Shown here: positions 40,069-49,500 of the stretch, piece by piece
Layout: each line of letters opens with the position of its first letter
Position numbering within the stretch: position 1 is the stretch's first letter
Assembly (NCBI RefSeq): GCF_021223605.1
Contig: NZ_CP075175.1
Coordinates: 4,977,501-5,041,500, forward strand
DNA: 64,000 bases
Source of the DNA: Paenibacillus sp. 481
GTDB lineage: Bacteria; Bacillota; Bacilli; Paenibacillales; Paenibacillaceae
Direction: 5' to 3'
Notes under the pieces: model-generated
Database searches by the model: none
The model's input: only the letters and a program-made list of their open reading frames with translations
What the model was told of the DNA's origin: nothing
Made by a program: the position numbers and the translations under genes

Positions 40069-40127
40069 GCGCCTTCTGTATGCTGGGGAACGTTCGATCC
40101 AAAGAACAAATCCCAGCACAGGAGGCA
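40069..40127 (-). terminator. Imperfect hairpin, terminator-like on the minus strand
   Basis: TGCTGGG (40081-40087) pairs with CCCAGCA (40112-40118), and CCTTCTG with CAGGAGG through one wobble. Read on the minus strand the stem is followed by a run of six T. No minus-strand gene is recognisable nearby, so it may instead be a mobile-element end or part of a bidirectional terminator for NRPS-B. A 30-codon plus-strand frame beginning ATGAAATATAAACACATC at 40135 follows; I cannot assign it. Confidence 0.4.
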
Positions 40128-40270
40128 CTCTAAAATGAAATATAAACACATCAGAAAACAGAATCAACGAATTCCACAAATACAAAAGCTTGCTCGCTAC
40201 GTTGGTATCGGGCAAATAAATCGGTAGAGAACCTACCATCCCGGATACGTGGGATATGAAGCGTAATATT

Positions 40271-40350
40271 GAGCCATATTCAAATCCACCTCACTAGTTT
40301 GTTGTCTCGACAACAACATTCTACTTGAGGGTTTTGAATATGGCTCTCTT
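40271..40350 (+). terminator. Long nested hairpin, likely terminator of the NRPS operon
   Basis: The outer arms GAGCCATATTCAAA (40271-40284) and TTTGAATATGGCTC (40333-40346) are perfectly complementary. A middle pair CCTCA/TGAGG and an inner perfect stem TTGTTGT-CTCG-ACAACAA (40299-40316) nest inside. TCTTCATTT follows. It lies about 250 bp after the NRPS-B stop, is the strongest structure downstream of it, and has the architecture of a terminator. A miniature inverted-repeat element is the alternative. Confidence 0.6.
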
Positions 40351-40870
40351 CATTTATTGGAAGAAGCTATTTTTCACAATTATACGGACTCAACTAAAAA
40401 GCACTATAGAACCTTTCTGAAATTTAATATCCTCCCTGATGATGCCCCGATTTTTGTAAAATATTAATAGATATCAGTGCAAATATCATGCTTTTTATCT
40501 ACAGTAGAACAGCATACTAAATTAAGCGGGGTTAAAGCTTAATCCTCATAAAAAGAGACATTGGTTTGTAATTAACATGATTAGAAGCACATAAGAAATA
40601 TCTGATAATGAAAGTGAAATGATCAGGAAAAAGAAAGAGCTTTTTCAATACATAAAGTGGAATTTATTCATTTTTAGAACTTGATGTGGCTTTGTGAACT
40701 GTAATCCGTGTAGGGTAGACACTTTTTTGGAAAAAGTGTCTATTTCCTGCGTGTTCTTTACTTTCATCATAAATATAATCAAAAAAGAGCGAGGTCAAGA
40801 AAATGATAGACAACATTAAACCTCCAACAAGAAGACTTCGTTTTACAGGCTAAAAGGTAAGTGCAGTGCA
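40347..40870 (+). other. AT-rich intergenic stretch with no supportable gene
   Basis: No reading frame with a plausible start, ribosome binding site and codon pattern is visible. The only structure is the hairpin at 40716-40742. A short frame starting ATGATAGACAACATT at 40803 (12 sense codons) runs toward the RHS remnant and may be a leftover of it. Confidence 0.6.
40716..40742 (+). terminator. Perfect 12-bp stem-loop in debris region
   Basis: TAGACACTTTTT and AAAAAGTGTCTA form a perfect stem around TTG(G), followed by TTTCC. It is terminator-like but no gene clearly ends before it. It could be the relic of a terminator belonging to a gene now deleted. Confidence 0.4.
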
Positions 40871-41329
40871 TGTCCGTTTCGGTATCAGGGGCAGTATGAG
40901 GTTGAGAAAATTGGGCTCTACTACAATAGACTCCGCTACTATTCACCGATTGAAGGAACGTATACCCAGCAGGCAGAATGCGCTTTTATGTGTACGTACA
41001 CGATTCACTGTCATGGGTTGATTCGTTTGGGCTTGCGGGTGGAAATCCTACACTTTACGCAGATGTAAGCGATCCATTATTTGAAGTCGATCCTTTTGGA
41101 TTGAATGTGCATCGAAGAACAATTCAAGCCCAAGGATCGAAAATAGAAGAGTCTATTATGCATTAGAAAAATATTGGATAGACATGTTTTTTATGCTGTT
41201 AGATTAACAGAACCATGGGACATTTGGCTACTCTCCACTAGGGAAGTTGTATCGAAATTGAAAAAAATCTCAGATGTAGAGATAAGTAGCTTTGATATTA
41301 AAAAGGACCGCACATTAATACATAGATGA
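40871..41329 (+). pseudogene. Frameshifted remnant of an RHS/WapA-type polymorphic toxin
   Basis: One frame (from 40871) reads FRYQGQYEVEKIGLYYNRLR followed by YYSPIEGTYTQQ, the conserved end of the RHS core, which normally continues into DPIGLAGG. Here the frame shifts by one near 40978. The adjacent frame then reads YVYVHDSLSWVDSFGL and AGGNPTLYADVSDPLFEVDP, so two copies of the core terminus are partly fused; it stops at 41166. A third stretch, open in the first frame from about 41165 to a stop at 41329, reads RLTEPWDIWLLSTREVV... and could be debris of a toxin tip or immunity gene. There is no start codon or full core (normally over 1000 residues). This is clearly decayed and unrelated to either biosynthetic region, so it marks a recombination-prone boundary. 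Confidence 0.75.
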
Positions 41330-41360
41330 CATGTGGAGGTTAAATGATCTTCTAAAATAA

Positions 41361-41404
41361 AAGAGGCATCTATTCGCACAATATCGTGCGAATAGGTGCC
41401 TCTT
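41361..41404 (-). terminator. Rho-independent terminator of the ABC transporter operon
   Basis: AGAGGCATCTATTCGCAC (41362-41379) pairs with GTGCGAATAGGTGCCTCT with one mismatch around a 6-nt loop. On the minus strand the stem is followed by TTTTATTTTAG. It lies about 70 bp beyond the stop of the minus-strand transporter gene. Confidence 0.85.
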
Positions 41405-41471
41405 TCACGTGTAATTGAAGCCATTACTGCTGAAAGCAGTGGAATGAAGCAAGCGGCAGCAGTAAATGCGC

Positions 41472-43253
41472 TTAAATCGTACTCGCTACTGTGCTTTTTT
41501 CAAGCGAGTGTTCAGTTGTCGCAGCTATTTTCCAACTGCGGGCCATGGAACGCTTGTCCCATAGATTGCGATACTGGCCGCCTTGCAACATAAGTTCGTC
41601 ATGCGTTCCTGTTTGAATAACCGATCCGTTGTCGATGACAAGAATCTGATCCGCATTGCGTATCGTAGACAGCCGATGCGCGATGATGACAAGTGTTTTA
41701 TTTTTGACCAGCTCATTAATGGCTAATTGGATATGTTTCTCGTTGTCTGGATCAACACTCGCTGTTGCTTCATCTAATAGCACAATGGGGGCGTCTTTGA
41801 GAATAGCCCTTGCAATCGATATCCGCTGCTTCTCCCCACCTGACAAAGTCGAGCCGCCTTCTCCGACGATTGTATCGTATCCGTTCTCTAGCGCCATAAT
41901 GAAATCGTGGCAACGCGCTTTTTTAGCTGCGGCTACGACTTCTTCATAAGTGGCATCAGACTTTCCGAACTTGATGTTATTCAGAATCGTATCGTTAAAC
42001 AGATACACTTTTTGAAACACCATGCTCATATTTTTAAGCAGGCTGTCACATGTCATCTGCTTCACATTGACTCCGCCGACAAGAACCTCGCCTTGCTGAA
42101 CATCCCAAAATCTGACGATTAGATTCGCAATCGTAGATTTACCAGAACCTGACGCGCCCACTAGAGCTGTCATGCTTTTTTCGGGCACCTTGAAGCTGAG
42201 TTCTTTGATCGCCTCACTTTTTTCATAAGCGAACGAAACGTTTTTAAATTCGATATCAAATTGATCCAATGTAATATCTTTGCCGTCATTGTCAATAATG
42301 TCTACATTTTTCAATTGCTCATAGCGGTCAAGTCCCGCTTCCATAACCCGAATCTGGCTTGTGAGCGTCGATAGTGCTTTTACAGGAATATACATATAGA
42401 ACACATAAATGAGAAGCAGGAGCATGACAGACATATCCATGCTTCCTTGATAACAAAATAGCGTTGCTAGTAACACAACAAGTGCAGTTGCAATCGAAAA
42501 GCATGTTTGATAGCGAAAGCTGGGAGGAGTGAACTTCTCCTCATAATCAATGGCGTGGTCACGTGTGCGCTCGATCGTGTCTTTGACCGATTTTGCTCTG
42601 TCGCCGGTCATGTTGAACGACTTAATTACGGAAATTCCCTGTACATATTCAAGCACAGATGATGTTAGGCTTGCTTGCTGTCGCTGTCTGATTTTAGACT
42701 GCTCTTTGCCTACATTTTGCAGCTTTTCAAGCGCAAACAGCGAGAAAATACACATCGCTAAGGATACTAGTGCAATGCGCCAATCCATAATGAACAGCAG
42801 CACACTCCCGATGACAATGCCTATGTAACCGTTAATGACTTTATCCAGAGCCCCCATGCCATGCTCTTCGATAAATAACAAGTCAATGGAAACAGCGGAA
42901 GTTACGTTTCCCTTGTTGCCCTCTGTAAAATAGCTCATCGGAAAGCGTTTGAAGCGGTCGCCAATGCTAACCCTTTCTCGAGCACAGATATCATATCCTG
43001 TCCCGCTCTGTAAGGAAACAAACATGCGTCGCAATATACATCTTACGACAATAGCGGCCAACATAATGCCACCGCTCAGCCACGCATCCAGCGGCGTAAT
43101 CGACTGGTCTAACATTTTTGTGAATATATACAGAACTGCAAATATCGGCACATTAGATAGTAAACTTTCAACAAAGCTTAATACAAACGCGAGTTTAATC
43201 TTGCCGGCAGTGTCGCCAGCGAGGATAAGCATTCTACGAATAAAACGAAGCAC
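41472..43253 (-). CDS. ABC transporter, fused membrane and ATPase domains (YbtQ-like)
   Basis: 593 residues: an N-terminal six-helix transmembrane domain (about residues 15-310) and a C-terminal ATPase. The ATPase shows Walker A GASGSGKST, Q-loop VFQKVYLFNDT, signature LSGGEKQR, Walker B IVLLDEATASVD and the H-loop IIAHRLST, so it should be active. The start is GTG at 43253 with AAAGGGG about 8 nt upstream. One base separates it from the stop of the preceding transporter gene, so the two are translated together and probably form a heterodimer. In yersiniabactin loci the equivalent YbtP/YbtQ pair imports the ferric siderophore although its fold is exporter-like. Import is the likely role here because of the Fur box, but export cannot be excluded. 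A terminator follows the gene. Confidence 0.9.
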   Translation of the reverse strand: MLRFIRRMLILAGDTAGKIKLAFVLSFVESLLSNVPIFAVLYIFTKMLDQSITPLDAWLSGGIMLAAIVVRCILRRMFVSLQSGTGYDICARERVSIGDRFKRFPMSYFTEGNKGNVTSAVSIDLLFIEEHGMGALDKVINGYIGIVIGSVLLFIMDWRIALVSLAMCIFSLFALEKLQNVGKEQSKIRQRQQASLTSSVLEYVQGISVIKSFNMTGDRAKSVKDTIERTRDHAIDYEEKFTPPSFRYQTCFSIATALVVLLATLFCYQGSMDMSVMLLLLIYVFYMYIPVKALSTLTSQIRVMEAGLDRYEQLKNVDIIDNDGKDITLDQFDIEFKNVSFAYEKSEAIKELSFKVPEKSMTALVGASGSGKSTIANLIVRFWDVQQGEVLVGGVNVKQMTCDSLLKNMSMVFQKVYLFNDTILNNIKFGKSDATYEEVVAAAKKARCHDFIMALENGYDTIVGEGGSTLSGGEKQRISIARAILKDAPIVLLDEATASVDPDNEKHIQLAINELVKNKTLVIIAHRLSTIRNADQILVIDNGSVIQTGTHDELMLQGGQYRNLWDKRSMARSWKIAATTEHSLEKSTVASTI

Positions 43254-43254
43254 G

Positions 43255-45006
43255 TTATTTGCCCCTTTCTTTGGTGGCGATGTCCCAATTCATAGATTCT
43301 GCATGTGCCTGCCACATGGTTTGATAAATAGGTGAAAGGGAAAGAAGCTCGTGATGAGTTCCCTCAGCCGATATTTTTCCTTTATTCAATAAAATAATAT
43401 TGTTCGCGTCAACAATGGTCGACAATCGATGCGCGATGACAATAAGCGTTTTTCCCTGAATAAGGCCGCTTAGGGCAAGTTGAATTTTATCCTCATTTTC
43501 TGGATCGGTAGAGGACGTAGCTTCATCTAGCACAATAATCGGCGCATTTTTTAACATTGCACGAGCAATTGCAATTCGTTGGCGCTGTCCGCCAGACAAT
43601 TTGTCGCCTGCGTCTCCAACGATAGTGTGATATCCATGTTCGGTCTTTAGGATAAATTCATGGCATTGGGCCATTTTGGCCATTTCGAATACTTCAGCAT
43701 CGGTCGCATCAGGTCTACCCATACGAATGTTTTCCATAATCGACGTATTGAACAGAAAAATATCTTGTGATACATAACTGATGGAATTCATTAACGTTTC
43801 AAATGAAAGCTCCGTTATCGGTATACCTCCGATTCTGATTTCACCGTGTTTAATGTCCCAAAATCTGACGAGCAGCTTCGCCAGCGTCGATTTTCCAGCA
43901 CCTGACTCGCCAATGAGTGCAGTCACGGTGTTTTCTTTTGCAGTAAAGGAAATATCACGAATCGTTTCCTTGTCATCGTAAGCAAAGGACACATGGTGAA
44001 ACGAAACAGAGTAATCGGTTGGCACGGTATGATTGTGACCGTCTACCATTTCCTTTTCATTGAATAGTTGTTCAATCTTCTGTGCTTTTTGCTTGAGATT
44101 TGGGAAAATGGGCAGAAATTCAACGAGTCGCATCAGTGGGAGTCCCATACTCATGGCCAACAAAATACATAATACAAATGTGCTAAGCGTAAGCGTTCCG
44201 TCAATGTAAAACATGGTTCCGAATGGGAGTAGGAACAGAAGGGTAGACGGCAGGATAATACTATAAATGGTCATGTATGTCCACGAAGCTTTATACCAAT
44301 CAAGTGTGCTATTTTTATACTCGTCTACGGAGGTAATATATTTTTTGAAAGATGATGTAGTCTGATTGAATACTTTAATGACTTCCATACCGGAAATATA
44401 TTCGATGATGTTCTCATTCATTTCCTTGGAAGCCTTATAGTACGGGCCCATTCTTTTCGAGCCGTCCCGCACCATGAGAAATACGGGAATCATGCCAATA
44501 GGTAATACGGCCAGCGCTAACAGTGCCAAGCGCCAGTCAAGCGCGAACAACGCTAACGCAATAATGAGGGAAGTGAGCAGGTTGGAAATGCCTTCGGGCA
44601 TTGCGTGCGCCAAAATAATTTCCATATCCTCGATATTTTCAACAAAATTCTTTTTCAAGCTGCCTGTGCTGTGCTTTTTGATTGTTCCCATAGGCATCAT
44701 TCTCAATTTGTCGGCCACTCTTTTTCGCATGCCCATTAACGTATCGTATGCCAGATGATGAGAGGCGGACAATCCCTTATATTGAGTATGTGTTCTGAGT
44801 ACAAGACAGAGGAGAATTAGCCCAGCCATTAGGCCTAAATAAACAATTGAGATCGACTCTTCTCCAGTGAAGCGCATAATGATTTGATAAATGATAAAGT
44901 AAGGGGCAACGCCTAAAATAACGCTTGTCGTTAAATAGGCAATTGCTTTATACATGTCTTTCTTAAAATGTTTGGCATAAGAATAAACACCTATTAGTTC
45001 TCGCAT
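43255..45006 (-). CDS. ABC transporter, fused membrane and ATPase domains (YbtP-like)
   Basis: 583 residues from the ATG at 45006, which has GGAAGGGA 8-9 nt upstream; a TTG at 45030 would give 591. The transmembrane domain occupies about residues 15-310. The ATPase shows Walker A GESGAGKST, Q-loop YVSQDIFLFN, signature LSGGQRQR, Walker B IIVLDEATSSTD and IVIAHRLST. It is the first gene of the minus-strand pair. It is divergent from the AraC-type regulator across a 308-bp region that contains a Fur box, so iron should repress it. The pairing of two similar half transporters with an AraC regulator next to Cys-cyclizing NRPS genes matches the layout of yersiniabactin-type loci, where these proteins take up the metal complex. 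Confidence 0.9.
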   Translation of the reverse strand: MRELIGVYSYAKHFKKDMYKAIAYLTTSVILGVAPYFIIYQIIMRFTGEESISIVYLGLMAGLILLCLVLRTHTQYKGLSASHHLAYDTLMGMRKRVADKLRMMPMGTIKKHSTGSLKKNFVENIEDMEIILAHAMPEGISNLLTSLIIALALFALDWRLALLALAVLPIGMIPVFLMVRDGSKRMGPYYKASKEMNENIIEYISGMEVIKVFNQTTSSFKKYITSVDEYKNSTLDWYKASWTYMTIYSIILPSTLLFLLPFGTMFYIDGTLTLSTFVLCILLAMSMGLPLMRLVEFLPIFPNLKQKAQKIEQLFNEKEMVDGHNHTVPTDYSVSFHHVSFAYDDKETIRDISFTAKENTVTALIGESGAGKSTLAKLLVRFWDIKHGEIRIGGIPITELSFETLMNSISYVSQDIFLFNTSIMENIRMGRPDATDAEVFEMAKMAQCHEFILKTEHGYHTIVGDAGDKLSGGQRQRIAIARAMLKNAPIIVLDEATSSTDPENEDKIQLALSGLIQGKTLIVIAHRLSTIVDANNIILLNKGKISAEGTHHELLSLSPIYQTMWQAHAESMNWDIATKERGK

Positions 45007-45141
45007 ATTTCTAGCTTCCCTTCCGATCAAATCAGCGTCTGATGTAACTTAAAACTGTTCGTTTGATGGGCATCCCATTGAGTATGCATGCCCGCGCACT
45101 ACACGATCCCCCTTATAATATTAACATTCTTTCCGCCTATT

Positions 45142-45160
45142 GATAATGATTATCTTTATC
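45142..45160 (+). promoter_or_regulatory. Fur box in the divergent transporter/regulator promoter region
   Basis: GATAATGATTATCTTTATC matches the 19-bp Fur consensus GATAATGATTATCATTATC at 18 of 19 positions. It lies 136 bp before the transporter ATG (minus) and 155 bp before the regulator ATG (plus), so it can control both. Confidence 0.9.
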
Positions 45161-45234
45161 AAAATTTGTCTATGCTTTGGCATGCCGATAGATTATGGTT
45201 AGCATAGCAACTCATTTTATACTATAAATCCATG

Positions 45235-45271
45235 AAGACGAAGGTCAATAATGATGACTATCTTTCGTCTT
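45235..45271 (+). promoter_or_regulatory. Inverted repeat upstream of the AraC-type regulator, possible operator
   Basis: AAGACGAA (45235-45242) and TTCGTCTT (45264-45271) are perfect inverted arms spaced about 21 bp, ending 43 bp before the regulator start. The spacing would suit a regulator binding site or a leader hairpin. There is no direct evidence for which. Confidence 0.35.
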
Positions 45272-45314
45272 GGGCGGGAGTATCTTTGTCCTGTTTGGGT
45301 ATTGGAGATGAACG

Positions 45315-46304
45315 ATGAAAAATATAAAAACGGAAATGTTCGAGGCATACCTTATGCAATATGGATTCCAGCGCGACGAAGGCAACAACAATTATAACGG
45401 GGAGGGTACGTGCTACTCACTTTTTACGGAAAAGGGGGAGGGGGACTACTGGTTGTATACTTGTGACAATATGTTCGCCATTTCTGTACAGGATTGTATC
45501 GCCTATGAAGATTTCTATATGGAGTATCCGCAGCCAGAATATTTATGCATTAGCTACTACGATTCTGTATCTGGGGAAGAACTCAACCCATATAGACGCT
45601 TATCCTGTTCCTGTATCAAGGGCCATGTTGGCGATAACAATATATACCAAGTCGTTTATCATAAAAATACGCGCATCCGCTGCACGTCCATTATCATTAT
45701 GCCGGAGTATTACAGGAACTATTTGCAAGCACGCTATCCAGGAGAATATGAAGATCCGCGCGATGCTTTTCTAAGTATAGATGGCGTAGCCCATTTTCCT
45801 GAACTTATGTATTTGTTAGCGCAAATCAAAACTTGTCGCCATACGGGCATCTGGGCAAAGTTGTTCTATGAGAGTAAGGTGGCTGAGGCGCTTGCACTTA
45901 TCGTACATCGAACAAATACGATCCAACACAGCTCATCTTGCCCGTCAACATGCGTATCTACACTGGACTTTGAGCATCTCTCAACGGTAAAGGCGTACAT
46001 AAATGAGCATTTCGCAGATGATATCCAATTAGAAACGCTAGCCAAAATCGCTTGCATGAGTGCAACTAAGCTTAAATACACCTTCAAAAAAGTGTATAAA
46101 TGTACTGTTTTTGAGCATTTACAAAGCAAACGCATGAGTTATGCCGAGGAGTTGCTTACAAGTACGGATTATAGTATTCAGCAAATATCACATTTTGTGG
46201 GCTATAAAAAGGCGAGCAATTTTTCGAATGCTTTTCGTAGAAGTACAGGCCTTTTGCCGAGTGAATACCGCTTATTGTCTAGCTCGAAAGTAGCGAAAGT
46301 TTGA
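45315..46304 (+). CDS. AraC-family transcriptional regulator (YbtA/PchR-like role)
   Basis: 329 residues with GGAG about 8 nt before the ATG. The C-terminal ~100 residues form the double helix-turn-helix: LETLAKIACMSATKLKYTFK for the first helix pair and YSIQQISHFVGYKKASNFSN with FRRSTGLLPSEYR for the second, the classical AraC signature. The N-terminal 200 residues are diverged and presumably sense a ligand. In yersiniabactin and pyochelin loci the regulator senses the ferric siderophore and activates biosynthesis and uptake genes; the location here between transporters and NRPS genes implies the same. A Fur box sits upstream and another follows before the NRPS operon, giving iron repression plus possible self-activation. 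The ligand is inferred, not shown. Confidence 0.9.
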   Translation: MKNIKTEMFEAYLMQYGFQRDEGNNNYNGEGTCYSLFTEKGEGDYWLYTCDNMFAISVQDCIAYEDFYMEYPQPEYLCISYYDSVSGEELNPYRRLSCSCIKGHVGDNNIYQVVYHKNTRIRCTSIIIMPEYYRNYLQARYPGEYEDPRDAFLSIDGVAHFPELMYLLAQIKTCRHTGIWAKLFYESKVAEALALIVHRTNTIQHSSSCPSTCVSTLDFEHLSTVKAYINEHFADDIQLETLAKIACMSATKLKYTFKKVYKCTVFEHLQSKRMSYAEELLTSTDYSIQQISHFVGYKKASNFSNAFRRSTGLLPSEYRLLSSSKVAKV

Positions 46305-46336
46305 AAGTCTTAAATATAAAATCCATCCCATACGTG

Positions 46337-46365
46337 TTGACATTGAAAAATGAATAGGGTAACTT
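46337..46365 (+). promoter_or_regulatory. Candidate promoter of the metallophore operon
   Basis: A perfect -35 TTGACA (46337-46342) is followed after 17 bp by TAACTT, a weak -10. The Fur box at 46385 would overlap the transcription start. A weak -10 fits a promoter needing an activator such as the AraC protein encoded next door. Confidence 0.45.
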
Positions 46366-46384
46366 AAAAAAGAAAAATTTAAAT

Positions 46385-46403
46385 GATAATGATTATCATT
46401 ATT
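46385..46403 (+). promoter_or_regulatory. Fur box upstream of the metallophore NRPS operon
   Basis: GATAATGATTATCATTATT matches the 19-bp Fur consensus at 18 of 19 positions and continues into another ATTATC half. It lies 118 bp before the NRPS ATG. Confidence 0.92.
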
Positions 46404-46520
46404 ATCAACAATGTTTTCAAATGGATTCACATGAACTTATTTCCATTTCCATGCACGTGAAATCGTTAAGTTGTTCAAGATGGACGGTGTTATTTTCTTT
46501 TAAAGAAAGAGGTGATAGTC

Positions 46521-49500
46521 ATGTCATCAGGCAATATGTTTACCGATAACTCTAGTTTCATGCGCAAGGAATATGGTATGGGAAAGAAAGAGTGGCAACA
46601 GATTAAGACATTAGCAACTGCGTATTGTGTTTCGCCGCTGTCGGCGCTGCTGTCAGCCATTAGCGAAGTAGTCAGCAGATGGAGCTCAGGTGCTGAGCTG
46701 AGCATGATGCTGATCAACGAATCAGACGAAACCATGAATGGGGATTTCGTTGATCGCATCCTTACGGCAGAGGCAGTGACGATCACGTTCCAGCCTGTGC
46801 AGGAATGGCGATGGATCGAATTATGTCGCCACATCGACGTACAGCTTAATGATTCGAAGAATCATAGCAGCGCTACGAAGTTAACTACGCTTCAACATAC
46901 CGCACTAATAGGTATGCGATATACCGACACGGTGGAAGAGTTGATCAGCCACCCTCACGCTGCTGACCGCGCGACGTATGCTACGCAGACGAAGCTACAA
47001 GATTACTTGATCTGTCATATGTCTGAACAAGAGCACGGCATTGTCGTTACTTGGGAAGTGCATGAAGTGCTTTTTTCACAGCGGATGACGGCTACGATGT
47101 TTGAAGCTTACATCTGTCTACTGAACGGATTAGCTGAAGGTTCATGGGAACAGCAGCTTCCGGACACGCTTCCCGAAGCTCAACGACAAATACGTGACCA
47201 AGTAAATTCCACGTTTGTCCAAGTCGAAGCGAAACTAATCCACGCCGATTTCTTTATGAAGGCTCGGGAAAATCCGGAGCGGGAGGCTTTACTATGGGAC
47301 GACAACGGGATAAACCGTTGTATGACTTATGGTGAACTTGCCGATAAAGCTTTGCGGATGGCAGCTCTACTCCTACAAAGAGGTGTTAAGCAGGGAGATG
47401 CTGTCGCCGTAACACTACCGCGAGGACCTAATCAGATTATAGCTGTGTTGGCCGTCTTAGCTGCAGGAGCTGCCTATGTGCCGATCGGAGTTAGCCAGCC
47501 TGAGCAGCGACGGGATCGCATCTATCGCATAGGCGAAATTCGCTACGTCATCATGGATAAGGCGGAGCTTTCGATGAATCCATCTCCGACCACGAGGACG
47601 ATCATTTTTTCCGGAGAAGCGGATTCCTTTACTCCATTACCACATCCGGTTCCGAACGATTCCGCTGCGCTGGCGTACGTTATTTTCACTTCTGGATCGA
47701 CCGGGGAACCGAAAGGCGTACAAATTACGCACCAAGCGGCACATAACACCATTTCAGATATGAATACCCGATTTATTGTAAGTGAATCGGATACGGTTCT
47801 CGCCGTTTCAGCACTTGATTTTGATCTTTCTGTTTATGATATATTTGGTCTCCTTTCCGTCGGCGGCAAAGTGGTGTTACTCCATGAACATTCGAGACGA
47901 GAAGCGATTGTCTGGCTTGATCTTATCCGCAGAATGAAGGTGACTGTGTGGAATTCGGTGCCTGCACTTTTTGAGATGCTAATGATCGGTTCCGGTGAGA
48001 TGGGCTTACTCCCATCGTTACGTCTTGTGCTTGTATCTGGAGATTGGGTCGGACTTGATCTGTATGAGCGCCTCAGGCGGAAATCGAAAGACTGTCGTCT
48101 GATTGCGCTCGGCGGGGCAACTGAAGCTTCTATTTGGTCAAATTACTACGAAGTAAAGGGTGTAAATTCGGAGTGGACTTCTATTCCATATGGAACCCCT
48201 CTGCATAACCAATGCTATCGTGTGGTGGATAGGTTAGGCCGCGATTGCCCAGATATGGTAAGTGGCGAGTTATGGATCGGTGGGATCGGAGTTGCACGTG
48301 GTTATCTTGGCAATGATGAACTGACATCGAAGCATTTTATTCATGATGGAGGCAAGCGCTGGTATCGAACGGGTGATTGGGGCCGCTATTGGCCGGACGG
48401 TAATATCGAGTTTCTTGGCCGATCCGATCAGCAGGTGAAGCTGAGAGGATACCGCATCGAACTCGGAGAAGTGGAGGCCGCGTTACGGCAGTATGGAGGC
48501 GTAGGTCAGGTTGTAGCAGTCATTGCCTCTAATGCTGGAACGAAACAACTTATGACCGCTGTTGTTGCGGATTCGACTACCGTTCAGACAAATGACGTTC
48601 CTCATGTTTCTGTTGCACCAGAGTCGATCGACAATGTTCGATATAAGGAAAATTCACGAGAAATACAGGCTAAAATGGCAGAAAGTTTAATCGCTGAAAT
48701 ATTTAATCTATCACAATTGAGTGTTAAAAAAGAAAGCGGTTTAACTTTAGCGTGGAATCCGCGGGTAACTGAAGCATATGAATCGCTACGTCAAATGTGG
48801 TTGCTCTGGCTTTGTAAGCGAAATGTGATTGTGGATGATAACGGTAGCTTGCGGGCGGGTCCTCGAATGGAGGAGGTGCTTCAATATACCGAAGCGCTTA
48901 CACTCAGCGCAGCAACTCGTCATGGCACGCTGGAGACGGATTCCGCGATTTCAAGCATCGAACAGCGGCTGTTTCAGCGGCTGGACGATTATCGCAGCAT
49001 AATAGGCGGTGACATGTCAGCTATGGTTCTGCTTGAAGATGATCTTCTTGCGCCTGAAAGCTTATCCACTCTGGATTCGGGAACGATTTCAGGCATTGAA
49101 AAGATTGCTGCCCGCATAAAGACGATGTTTGCATCTACAGGCAAACCCGTTGAAACGGCATTGCTCGGTGGACGTAGCGGCTTGATTGCACTCAAGTTGT
49201 TAGAAATGCTTGATCCAGAAGAAATTCGGTTCACCTTGCTTGATACTGCACCTTCCATGGTTGAAGCCGCCAAAAACCGTTTGTCTGCACTACCGCATGT
49301 AGTCAATTGCAAGCAATTGCCGGATAGCCGTGTTCCGAATCCATTACAATCGTGTTTTGATGTGGTTCTAGCCATAAATTCACTTCATCGTTATCACGAT
49401 CCGTATCACGGTGTTGCACTAGCTTCATTGCTGCTACGACGCGGCGGAAAGCTATTTGCTTTGGAGCACAGTGAACTTACGCCGCTTGCCGCCGTAACAT

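Noticed and set aside
40131-40240. Transposase start or insertion sequence fragment after the imperfect hairpin
   Set aside because: The short frame has no recognisable transposase motif, and no matching inverted terminal repeats or target duplication were found.
41165-41340. Intact small gene reading toward the stop at 41329
   Set aside because: There is no start codon with a ribosome binding site, and it is continuous with the frameshifted RHS remnant, so it is treated as debris.
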